This document shows positions 16,371-24,484 of a stretch of 64,000 bases of DNA, piece after piece. Both the position numbers and the translations under genes were made by a program. The notes below the pieces were generated by a model, which was given only the letters and a program-made list of their open reading frames with translations, was not told the origin of the DNA and made no database searches. Source of the stretch: Candidatus Omnitrophota bacterium (GTDB lineage Bacteria > Hinthialibacterota > Hinthialibacteria > OLB16); the NCBI GenBank assembly GCA_020632575.1, contig JACKFH010000013.1, positions 1 to 64,000 of the forward strand. The letters run 5' to 3'. Position 1 is the first letter of the stretch. The number at the start of each line of letters is the position of its first letter.

Positions 16371-17702
16371 ATGCTCGAGGTGAAACGCCAGGGCATTCAT
16401 ATGCTCGCTGGCTTTCTTCTTATTTCTCTGCGGTTTCTACCGTATTGGGCTATCCTGTGCCTAACGCTGTTTGGCATCCTATTCAATCTATTTTTCCTAC
16501 CGCTGATTTTTCCATCCATTATGCGAGGAACCTCCGGGGACCGTCGGGGTGTCGTCTTCTATCCAGTCGCGGTTGCCTTTCTGGTCATTTTATTTCCCCA
16601 TCACCCGGGGATTGTCGCGGGCGGCTGGGCGCTTCTCGCTTTTGGCGATGGGATGGCGACCATGATCGGCAAACTCGGAAAACCGGTCCCCCTGCGTTGG
16701 AATCCCCAGAAAACCGTTCAGGGAGCGACCGCTTGCTTTATCGCGGGAGCCGCCGCGTGTGTGGCCGCGATCTTTTTTGTCGAACCGGAACTGACTTCGC
16801 AAGACCCCAATAAATGGATTGTGGCCGCGATCACCGCCGCGGCGGTCGCCACCTGGGTCGAGTCCCTCCCGCTACCGATCAACGACAACCTCACCGTTCC
16901 TCTATCCGGGGCGCTCGTTCTCTGGAGCGCGGGGTTTGTCGAGGCCGACCAGCTCGACCAACTCAGCGGCCTCAACATGCTGTTTGCGCTCTTGGTTAAC
17001 GGGATCCTCGCGTCGGCGCTCACCTCCTTCCGAGTGATTCATGGCAGCGCCACCTGGGCGGGGGTGATCCTCGGCAGTATTTTGGCCTACTGCGGGGGTT
17101 GGCACGCGTACTCCCTGTTGGTCCTTTTTTTCGTGGCGGGCACCCTGGCCACCAAACACGGGTACCACTGGAAGAGTGCGCGAGGCATTGCCCAGGAGGA
17201 TGAGGGCCGGAGGGGGGCCCGTCATGTGGTGGCCAATTGCGGAGTCCCGGTTTTGTTCGCCTTCTTCGCGGCGGGGACTCAATATCATGAGTGGATGATG
17301 ATCGGCCTGGTGGCCAGTCTCGCCACCGCGATGATGGACACGCTCTCCAGCGAACTGGGCCAGGTTTATGGCCGACACCCGGTGCTCCCCACCACAGGTG
17401 AAATGGTTCCGGTGGGCACCGAGGGCGCCATCTCCATGGAGGGAACCCTTCTAGGACTCGCGGGCGCGATTGTCATGGCGCTTCTCGCGTGGATTTTTGG
17501 GGCGGTCGGGTACGCGGCAGCCATACCCATCATTGTCCTGTCCGCCTTCTGCGGTTCCTCCGCCGAAAGTGTGCTGGGGGCGATGATGCGATTCGATTTC
17601 ACCTGGAAGAATGAGCTCCTCAATTTCGCCAACACTCTGATAGGCGGAGGATTGGCCTTTTTTATCGCCTTCCAAACCATCGATCTCACCAAGGCAGGTT
17701 GA
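16371..17702 (+). CDS. Polyprenol kinase (VTE5-like) fused to DUF92 (VTE6-like) membrane protein
   Basis: The 443-residue integral membrane protein looks like two families joined. The first 190 residues resemble the phytol/dolichol kinase and CTP-transferase family (VKRQGIHMLAGFLLIS, WALLAFGDGMATMIG, WNPQKTVQGATACF). The rest matches DUF92, with SATWAGVILGSILAYCGGW and the TLSSELGQVYGR motif. In plants and cyanobacteria VTE5 phosphorylates phytol and VTE6, a DUF92 protein, makes phytyl diphosphate. A fused enzyme could salvage an isoprenoid alcohol to its diphosphate in one polypeptide. I start at the ATG at 16371 (AGG upstream); a TTG at 16320 is possible. wecB follows after one base. Confidence 0.75.
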   Translation: MLEVKRQGIHMLAGFLLISLRFLPYWAILCLTLFGILFNLFFLPLIFPSIMRGTSGDRRGVVFYPVAVAFLVILFPHHPGIVAGGWALLAFGDGMATMIGKLGKPVPLRWNPQKTVQGATACFIAGAAACVAAIFFVEPELTSQDPNKWIVAAITAAAVATWVESLPLPINDNLTVPLSGALVLWSAGFVEADQLDQLSGLNMLFALLVNGILASALTSFRVIHGSATWAGVILGSILAYCGGWHAYSLLVLFFVAGTLATKHGYHWKSARGIAQEDEGRRGARHVVANCGVPVLFAFFAAGTQYHEWMMIGLVASLATAMMDTLSSELGQVYGRHPVLPTTGEMVPVGTEGAISMEGTLLGLAGAIVMALLAWIFGAVGYAAAIPIIVLSAFCGSSAESVLGAMMRFDFTWKNELLNFANTLIGGGLAFFIAFQTIDLTKAG

Positions 17703-17703
17703 G

Positions 17704-18828
17704 ATGTCCTCCCTCCCCCGAGTCCTGATCACCTTTGGCACCCGACCCGAGGCGATCAAAATGGCCCCCGTGGTGCGTCAACTCCTCAACTGCGACAAGC
17801 TCGAAACGAAAATCTGCGTCACCGCCCAACACCGGGAGATGCTCGATCAGGTCCTTGAAGTTTTCGGCATTCGGCCGGATTACGACCTCGATCTAATGAG
17901 GCCGGGGCAGAACCTTTATCAATTGACGGGCCGTGTTTTGGAGGGAATGAAAACGGTCCTCGAGGATTTCGATCCCGGTCTGGTCCTTGTTCATGGCGAT
18001 ACGACCACCACCTTCGCGGTCGCTCTCGCCTCCTTCTATCACCGCACTTCGGTCGGCCATGTCGAGGCCGGCCTACGCACCCACAACAAATATTCCCCCT
18101 TTCCGGAGGAGATGAACCGTCATCTAGCCACCGTATTGACCGATCTGCATTTTGCCCCGACTGAAAGGGCGCGTGAGAACCTGGTGGGGGAGGGTGTCAC
18201 CGACGATAGAATTTTTGTCACCGGCAACACCGCGATCGACGCTCTCCTTTGGATGAGCGGACAAATTGAAAAAGGGTTGGTAAGCCCGCAAGCCGAGATC
18301 GAGGAAAAGATCGGGGACCGTCGACTGGTTCTGATTACCGCCCATCGGCGCGAGTCTTTCGGCGAGGGATTCGATCGTATTTGCCAAGCCCTGAAGGATC
18401 TGGCTGATGAGTTTTCCGATCATTTCTTCGTGTATCCTGTTCATCCCAACCCCAATGTGATCGAACCGGTCGAGCGCCACCTGCGGGGGTTGGAGAATTT
18501 TCATCTGATCGAGCCGCTTCCCTACGCTCCATTTGTCTCCTTGATGACACGCGCGCACTTGATCCTCACCGACAGCGGGGGCATCCAGGAGGAGGCCCCC
18601 TCCCTCGGCAAACCAGTGATTGTCCTGCGCGACACCACCGAACGTCCCGAGGCGGTCGAGGCCGGGACAGTGATCCTGGTCGGCAATGACCGTGACAAGA
18701 TCTTTGGGGAGGCAAGCCGGCTACTCAAGGATTCTGACGCCCACAATGCGATGAGCCACAAGTTGAATCCTTATGGCGATGGTCACGCCTCGGAGCGCAT
18801 TTTAGAGGCGATCTTGGAAAGGCTGTAA
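17704..18828 (+). CDS. wecB: UDP-N-acetylglucosamine 2-epimerase (non-hydrolysing)
   Basis: The 374-residue protein has the hallmarks of WecB/MnaA: GTRPEAIKMAPVV at the start, GDTTTTFA, GHVEAGLRTHNKYSPFPEEM and LTDSGGIQEEAPSLGKPVI. The enzyme interconverts UDP-GlcNAc and UDP-ManNAc in the cytoplasm, supplying ManNAc for surface polysaccharides. The conserved Asp, Glu and His residues of the active site are present. The length is normal. The gene begins one base after the stop of the kinase-DUF92 gene, so the two are translationally linked. Confidence 0.96.
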   Translation: MSSLPRVLITFGTRPEAIKMAPVVRQLLNCDKLETKICVTAQHREMLDQVLEVFGIRPDYDLDLMRPGQNLYQLTGRVLEGMKTVLEDFDPGLVLVHGDTTTTFAVALASFYHRTSVGHVEAGLRTHNKYSPFPEEMNRHLATVLTDLHFAPTERARENLVGEGVTDDRIFVTGNTAIDALLWMSGQIEKGLVSPQAEIEEKIGDRRLVLITAHRRESFGEGFDRICQALKDLADEFSDHFFVYPVHPNPNVIEPVERHLRGLENFHLIEPLPYAPFVSLMTRAHLILTDSGGIQEEAPSLGKPVIVLRDTTERPEAVEAGTVILVGNDRDKIFGEASRLLKDSDAHNAMSHKLNPYGDGHASERILEAILERL

Positions 18829-19124
18829 GTCATCCACTTCGCTCACCCGCAACCCACTCCTCCAGAGAGCACATATCCGCACCCCCTCTGTGGGAGCGGC
18901 TTCCAGCCGCGATGTCCAACGGTGGGATCTATTGGCCCTCTTCTGCTTTCGCGGCAAGATGCCGCTCCCACGGCGGGAAGCATATCACGGCGGGAAGCAA
19001 AACATGGGGGGGAGCAAATCATGGCGGGGACGCATCACGACGGAGTCCCATCCTGGACAATCCCCCTCATCCCGCTAACAATACTGACTATAAATGCCAC
19101 ATCGCTTGAGGGGAGCGATTCCTG
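18829..19124. other. Intergenic region with palindromic repeats
   Basis: The 296-bp gap between wecB and the YprB-like gene holds a REP-like inverted pair (18890-18971), then a run of short imperfect GGCGGGAAGCA-type units to about 19045. No coding frame is convincing. The end of the gap carries the GAGGGGAG ribosome-binding site of the next gene. Confidence 0.6.
18890..18971. repeat. REP-like inverted pair, copy pair 2
   Basis: The plus-strand copy at 18890-18913 starts GTGGGAGCGGC, has centre TTCCA and ends GCCGCGAT. The minus-strand copy at 18949-18971 starts identically, with centre ATCTT. They face each other 35 bp apart. The unit matches the copy at 9959-9982, so this is an interspersed family with self-complementary GCGGC/GCCGC cores. 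Confidence 0.8.
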
Positions 19125-20543
19125 TTGAACGACCCGTACGAGAAACTCAAACGTCTGAAAAAGAGCCTGCCGACCGGTGTGATGTCGGCAGCCGACCTGC
19201 TTCGTCAGAAGGAAGAGGAGCCGCTACCCGAGTATCCCGACATGACCGCCTTCATTCCGGGCGAGGTCCGAGAGTGTGAGGCGGGGACCTGTTTTGTCGC
19301 CGATGAGATCTTTCCCTTCAACGATTTTATTGGGAATTATCCGATCGAAAGGCTTCAGTCGCTTCAGTCGAGCAACCTGCTTAAAACCTTCGATCTCGAG
19401 GAGGGGGAGAACCCCGAAGGCCCAATCCTCTTTGTCGACACCGAGACCACCGGCTTGGCGGGCGGGACCGGGACCTTCGCCTTTCAGGTTGGCGTCGGCT
19501 GGATCGAAGAGGAGGGTTTCCGAGTTCTCCAATTCTTCATGCGCGACTACGATGAAGAGCCGGGGCAGATGGCGATGATCGGCGAGTTGTTTTCCAAAGC
19601 CTCGATGTTGGTCACCTACAATGGCGGGACTTTCGATCTACCTCTTCTTCGAACCCGTTTTGTTTTCAACCGTGTGCGAGTCCCCTTGATGGAGATCCCG
19701 CACCTCGACCTCTTGCCGGTGGCAAGGCGACTGTGGAAAACCCAGCATGGACGCGCCAACCTTTCCTTCCTCGAGGAAAAAATCCTGGAGGATGTCCGAG
19801 AGGGAGATGTCCCGGGGTCGCTGATCCCATCCCTCTATTTCCAATTCACTCGCGGGGCCTCGCCCCGCACAATGGTCCCTGTCTTCTATCACAATCGGAT
19901 GGACATCGTGGCGTTGGCGGCTTTGACCGAGAAGGCGCTGACCTGTCACCGCGAACCGGAATCGATCGAGAACGAATGGGAGCGATTAGGAGTCGCCAGA
20001 TTCCATGAGAAACGGGGTCGCGAACAAGTCGCTTCCGAGATCCTCGCCCCCCTTCGACGCACCGAGATCGATCCGGATTGCTGGCACCTCGCCGCCCGCA
20101 CCCAAGCGATGCTCTGCAAAAAACTCGGCGATCTCGACCGCGCCCTCGACCTCTGGTGGGAGGTGTTTCATCACGGCCCCTTCGACCCCTTAGTCTATAT
20201 CGAACTGGCCAAACACCTCGAACACAAATCGAAAGACCTGGATGAGGCGAAACAAGTGGTTTTCACAGTCTTCGAAAAGTACGGCATCGAACCCGACCCC
20301 GAAACCGATGAGGGAGAATCCCTCTTCGGCGACGATCTCGAACTCGACTCCGGCCCCAAATACGACTACTCCGAGGGTGTCCGAGGCTGGCGAGACGACC
20401 TCCCCTCCCGCTACGTCGACGAAGACCCCGACCAGGTGGGATCACCGAAAAGTGTGTTTAGCCCACCAAGGCTGACCGCGAGGTTTCAGAAGGAATTGAA
20501 TAGGCGGTATGCGAGGTTGTTGAGGAAACTGCGCGCCACATAG
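19125..20543 (+). CDS. YprB-like ribonuclease H-fold exonuclease with C-terminal TPR-like region
   Basis: The 472-residue protein contains an RNase H-like 3'-5' exonuclease domain of the YprB type at about residues 100-275. The acidic motifs are FVDTETTGLAGGTGTFAFQV, TYNGGTFDLPLLRTRF and YHNRMDIVAL. Residues 290-390 form helical repeats resembling TPRs (LGVARFHEKRGR, LDRALDLWWEVFHHGPFDP). It is probably a cytoplasmic nuclease for nucleic acid processing; substrates of this family are not established. The start is a TTG at 19125 with GAGGGGAG nine bases upstream. The C-terminal 70 residues are acidic, then basic and arginine-rich. Confidence 0.85.
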   Translation: MNDPYEKLKRLKKSLPTGVMSAADLLRQKEEEPLPEYPDMTAFIPGEVRECEAGTCFVADEIFPFNDFIGNYPIERLQSLQSSNLLKTFDLEEGENPEGPILFVDTETTGLAGGTGTFAFQVGVGWIEEEGFRVLQFFMRDYDEEPGQMAMIGELFSKASMLVTYNGGTFDLPLLRTRFVFNRVRVPLMEIPHLDLLPVARRLWKTQHGRANLSFLEEKILEDVREGDVPGSLIPSLYFQFTRGASPRTMVPVFYHNRMDIVALAALTEKALTCHREPESIENEWERLGVARFHEKRGREQVASEILAPLRRTEIDPDCWHLAARTQAMLCKKLGDLDRALDLWWEVFHHGPFDPLVYIELAKHLEHKSKDLDEAKQVVFTVFEKYGIEPDPETDEGESLFGDDLELDSGPKYDYSEGVRGWRDDLPSRYVDEDPDQVGSPKSVFSPPRLTARFQKELNRRYARLLRKLRAT

Positions 20544-20548
20544 GGAAA

Positions 20549-21551
20549 ATGAAACGCTCTCGATTTCTCATCCTACTTCTATTGATTCTCATTCTTGGGT
20601 GCGCCGTCTTCTTTTTAAGCAGTACCGAATCTCCGAAACCTCCAGGACCTCACTATACAATTCGAGATATTCCAGAAACCCACCCAGTTGGCTCATTCGA
20701 TCAGATTAAAATAAACAACCTTGGTCATATCGTATACCCTGTTTTCACCGAGCACGGGGTGGTGGCTCGATTGTGGGGTCCCGAAATTGCCAGCCACACA
20801 ATCGGAGCGACCAATGAGCGATTGCGTATTATTGACTTGAACGACCATGACCTGGTTGCCGGATCGGAGGGTCCAAAGACCGTACAAAGACTACCCTCAC
20901 ACCCGCGCCTTGGTTTGGTCCGCCACCAACGGGGTTACCGAACTCGGTCTCCCGGACGAACTAAGGTCCATGGTGTCCCATGTTGCTGATGGACGAATCT
21001 TTGGGTGGTCGAGAATAAGAACGGGGAGGAAGCCTACATCATATGGCACGCGGAAGGAGCCGATTTAGAAAGACTTCCTGAAACGGACTGGGATTCCAGG
21101 AGAATTGAGATCGTTTCGGAAAGGATGTCTCTACCGCGTAACTTCTCATCAGAAGCCGAGAGGAGAAGAGAAAGAGGATTCGAGTTCGATTGATGGGAGC
21201 AAACGGAAAGCAGGCAGTGGGAATTCTGCATCCACCGGATCGATTCTCGATCGAGTATCCGAAAGGATCCTGAAATCGAACTCCCGGACAACCGAGTCAT
21301 AAGGGATCTTCTTAGAACTGGGGGTCTTGAATAGAAGGAGCGACCTTCAAGTCGCTTTCGTTTGGGAGAATCATTATTTCTTCGACCTCAACGACTGCAT
21401 TCCCGAAGACCGTGGATGGGAGAAAATCCGGCTAGTGGCCGATATCAACGACCAGGGACAGATCGTCGGAGTCGGGAAGAAGGACGGGAGGGACAAATTG
21501 TTTTTGCTCACACCGATCGAGAAAGCAAACGAACCCAACGCCCACCCATGA
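20549..21551 (+). pseudogene. Frameshifted copy of the neighbouring lipoprotein/HAF-like gene
   Basis: Translated piecewise, this region is colinear with the intact gene at 21548-22543. It has the same start (membrane leader, then SPKPPGPHYTI), the middle segment RALVWSATNGVTELGLP, the segment KQAVGILHPPDRF, and the end FFDLNDCIPEDRGWEKIRL. These pieces lie in different frames. Shifts are needed near 20880, 21000, 21190, 21250, 21270 and 21320. The last frame ends at TGA 21549-21551 and overlaps the ATG of the intact paralogue. Neighbouring genes have no frame errors, so decay after tandem duplication is more likely than poor sequence quality. Confidence 0.85.
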
Positions 21552-22543
21552 AAACGCGAACCAAGATCGCCATTATCCCTCTCCTCCTGCTCCTTCTCGG
21601 GGGCCTCCTGTTCTATTTCCTCAAGCCCAAAACTCCAAAACCACCCGGTCCCAGCTACACCATTCAAGAGATTCCTTTGGACACCAGCGCCGATTCGATC
21701 CATATCAACAATCTTGGACACGTAGCCTATGCGATTCCAAGGGGTTTCGGGCGATCGATCCGGTTATGGAAACCCGATGGAAGCCAGAAGACCATTGGAG
21801 AGGCCACTGAATATTTGCACATAAACGATCTAAACGACCGTGACTTGATCGTGGGATTCAGAGCTCGCAGGCCGAAACTTGGTCCAATGAGTCTTTCTTC
21901 CCATGCATTTGTTTGGTCCCCTTCCAAGGAATTCGTCGATTTGGGTCTGGAGGGAGAGACCGGATCCTGGGCTGTTTCGGTCCATGAGGACGGTTGGATC
22001 AAAGGGGCATCTCGAGGTGACGATGGGACCCAGACTGACGTCATCTGGAACCACGCGGGCGTGGTCCAAGAGAATCTGGCGAAAGATCTAATGGACGAGA
22101 TGTTTAAAACGGGGTGGGAGGTTCTAGCGAACCCGGAGGAATTTCGACGCCAGGAAGAAGTTATGAGAAAGAAAGGGTGGAAACTTTCTCTGCAAGGCGT
22201 CACAAAGACTCAGGCGGTTGGTATATTGATTCCACCTGAGACATTCTCCGACCGAATTTCCAAAACCATTCGGGAGTCAAAAAATCCATTGATAGAAACC
22301 CTTCGCAGGATCTTGAATCGGGCTGGATTTCTTAAGACAGATATCGCGCGAGGATTTCCATTCCTTTGGCAAGACGGGCATTTCTTCGATCTCAATGATT
22401 GCATCCCTCAAAACAGCGAGTGGGAGAAACTGCAGCTAGCGGCAGATGTCAATGACCGCCGACAAATCGTTGGCGTTGGGCTCAAGAATGGAACGAAGAT
22501 CTTTGTGCTGACCCCACTTGAGGATGAAATCTCCGATCGGTAA
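21548..22543 (+). CDS. Membrane-anchored protein with HAF-like (INDxGQIVG) motifs
   Basis: This 331-residue protein starts with an uncleaved or lipoprotein-like hydrophobic segment (residues 6-26) and a Pro-rich spacer (KPKTPKPPGPSYTI). Its extracytoplasmic part contains repeated phrases such as SIHINNLGHVAY, YLHINDLNDRDLIVGF and AADVNDRRQIVGVG. These resemble the HAF or DUF3466 repeat, which folds as a beta-propeller-like surface domain. The ATG at 21548 overlaps the stop of the pseudogene copy. No ribosome-binding site is clear, so it may depend on upstream translation. The function is unknown. Confidence 0.75.
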   Translation: MKTRTKIAIIPLLLLLLGGLLFYFLKPKTPKPPGPSYTIQEIPLDTSADSIHINNLGHVAYAIPRGFGRSIRLWKPDGSQKTIGEATEYLHINDLNDRDLIVGFRARRPKLGPMSLSSHAFVWSPSKEFVDLGLEGETGSWAVSVHEDGWIKGASRGDDGTQTDVIWNHAGVVQENLAKDLMDEMFKTGWEVLANPEEFRRQEEVMRKKGWKLSLQGVTKTQAVGILIPPETFSDRISKTIRESKNPLIETLRRILNRAGFLKTDIARGFPFLWQDGHFFDLNDCIPQNSEWEKLQLAADVNDRRQIVGVGLKNGTKIFVLTPLEDEISDR

Positions 22544-22556
22544 CGTTCAAGCGAAA

Positions 22557-24362
22557 CTACTGAGCCGCCCAATCGATCAGCGCCATGAAGATATCGTGCT
22601 CCAAGCCTTTTAGGTCGCCCTCGAATTCTCCGCGATGGTAGTTCCCGCCGAAGAAGACCACTCTTCCCTTCCCGACTTGGCCGACGATACAGACAGCGTC
22701 CGAAAAGCAATTCTCCATGAGGACTTGTCCCTCCGGGCCCGGCTCCAGGATGACATGCTTGGGACTGGACAGGGGGAGTTCGCCATTGACGTCGATCCCT
22801 TGGAAGCCCTCGAAATCCTTGGTCACCATCAGGTTGTTGCAGCCGACATAACGACCCTCCTCGACCTCGTCATGCGGCTCGGCTCGTTTGGCGATTTCCG
22901 GAAAGAGCGGGGCGAACTCCCAGGCCATTTCATAGAGGAGGACAAGTCCGCCTCCGTTTTCCACATACGTTCTCAAATCCTGTGTGTAAGGATCGTCGGT
23001 GGGGAGACGGTAATCGTTGAGCACGATCGCGTCGAATTGTTTCAGGTAATCGTAGGCCGGACCTTTGAGCGCATAAGCGAGTTTCCCATCCAGGTAGATC
23101 TGGTGATGGATCATCCAATCGAGTCCCCACTGAGCGATTTTCTTTCGCGGGTCGGATGGATCGAAAATCACCGCGGGGCTCCTGAAGTCGGGGGTCTCAC
23201 GTTCCCGCCAGTACAGTTCATAACTCCCGCTGATGATGTCGGCGTTGGCCTTCTTGAGCCAGTCGAGGTAGAGATCGTGATCCGGGTCGCCATAAGTTGG
23301 GCCCTCGTAAAAGTTCCAGTAGCCATCGGAAATCTCCGCGATCATCGCCGCGTTCTTGGCGGTGAACTCGGGGTCCGCGCCGGTGACCATGGGGTCAACA
23401 CCGCCGATGTAATGATGACAGACCCCCCGGTTGCGGACAAAGGCCATGCGGTCGACCAGAATGTGACGGTTCTTCTTCATCGCCTCGTCATGGGAGATCC
23501 ACCCCTTGCGGCCGTAGGTCCAGTACTCGGCGAGGATCAGAGGCGCCTCGCGAGTTCCCCACTCCGGATAGATCGCCTCCTCGATGAAATCGGTCCCCAT
23601 CGGCGGGTAGATGATGAGTTGAAATCGCGGGTTGATGGCGTCGATCTTTCTCCGCAGTTCGCGGCAGCGGTTTCGCCATGATTCAATCTGGAAATCGCGG
23701 AAGGAATCTTTTAGCCCATGTTCTTCCAACCAGGGGGCTCGGGCCTCCGGACTGACATCGGGGATTTCGACACCTTGGAACTTGGCAAATTCTCCCAGGA
23801 TCTTTTCGTCGTACGAAATCGGGTAACAGTGTGGCCGATCGACATCCGGAAAGTCGGGTTCGTAGTTTTCGAAATCCAGGAAGGTTCCGATCACCGAGGG
23901 AATCTCGGTCGAAATCTTCACGTGCATCAGAATCTGATCGGACAACCATGACCAAAGTTCATCCGAGTTCGGACTGCACAGATCCTGGACCAAGCCATGT
24001 TCCCAGACCAGTTTGGGTCCCTCGACCGGTTTCTTTGTCCCTCTCATCCAGGCCATATAGAAGAGCCCATGGTCCGCCGCGAGTTGAGCGTCGCGCCGCA
24101 CGCGATCGGGATCCTCGGCCCCCATTCTCGGGACCACCACATTGAAACTGGCCTCCTGAATCTCCTCCATATGCTCTTCTGTCAGAAGCCAATCGGTCGA
24201 CTTGGACCAGACCTTGTCGACCAGAATCCGGTATTTGTCCTCATGCCCGAGTTGAGCCCGTTTGGTCGCCCAATCGATCTCACCCGCTGGGATCGCTGTC
24301 GGGCTTTGCGCCAAGCAGCGAATCGAAATCAAAAAAAACAGGGAGGTTATGAAAAACTTCAT
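22557..24362 (-). CDS. Secreted glycosidase-like protein with C-terminal glutamine-amidotransferase-like domain
   Basis: The 601-residue protein has a signal peptide (MKFFITSLFFLISIRCLAQ). Residues 60-400 look like a TIM barrel of the GH29/GH42 superfamily type, with ASFNVVVPRM at an early strand and SVIGTFLDFENYEPDFP and FQLIIYPPMG later. The last 170 residues resemble a ThuA or class I amidotransferase-like fold (FDAIVLNDYRLP, TYVENGGGLVLLYE, GQVGKGRVVFFGGNYH). Such fusions occur in beta-galactosidase-like proteins of Planctomycetes and Lentisphaerae. AAAGGA eight bases upstream supports the start. It converges on the HAF-like gene with a 13-base gap. The exact family is not assigned. Confidence 0.65.
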   Translation of the reverse strand: MKFFITSLFFLISIRCLAQSPTAIPAGEIDWATKRAQLGHEDKYRILVDKVWSKSTDWLLTEEHMEEIQEASFNVVVPRMGAEDPDRVRRDAQLAADHGLFYMAWMRGTKKPVEGPKLVWEHGLVQDLCSPNSDELWSWLSDQILMHVKISTEIPSVIGTFLDFENYEPDFPDVDRPHCYPISYDEKILGEFAKFQGVEIPDVSPEARAPWLEEHGLKDSFRDFQIESWRNRCRELRRKIDAINPRFQLIIYPPMGTDFIEEAIYPEWGTREAPLILAEYWTYGRKGWISHDEAMKKNRHILVDRMAFVRNRGVCHHYIGGVDPMVTGADPEFTAKNAAMIAEISDGYWNFYEGPTYGDPDHDLYLDWLKKANADIISGSYELYWRERETPDFRSPAVIFDPSDPRKKIAQWGLDWMIHHQIYLDGKLAYALKGPAYDYLKQFDAIVLNDYRLPTDDPYTQDLRTYVENGGGLVLLYEMAWEFAPLFPEIAKRAEPHDEVEEGRYVGCNNLMVTKDFEGFQGIDVNGELPLSSPKHVILEPGPEGQVLMENCFSDAVCIVGQVGKGRVVFFGGNYHRGEFEGDLKGLEHDIFMALIDWAAQ

Positions 24363-24386
24363 GTCGCATTCCTTTGGGATAATTCA

Positions 24387-24414
24387 TTGACGCTCTAGAA
24401 ACGATCTATATAAA
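24387..24414 (+). promoter_or_regulatory. Promoter of the PQQ-type sugar dehydrogenase gene
   Basis: TTGACG (24387-24392) and TATAAA (24409-24414) are separated by 16 bp in an AT-rich stretch. The expected start near 24421 leaves a leader of about 64 bases. Confidence 0.6.
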
Positions 24415-24484
24415 CTACTTCAACGGAGAATGGGTTAACGAGTTCCGGTTTATCTTCGTTTCGATCCCTTTTGGAGCGTTCCAT

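Noticed and set aside
20847..21304. Separate small genes in the 20.8-21.3 kb region
   Set aside because: Each frame matches successive parts of the intact neighbour, so they are pieces of one frameshifted gene.
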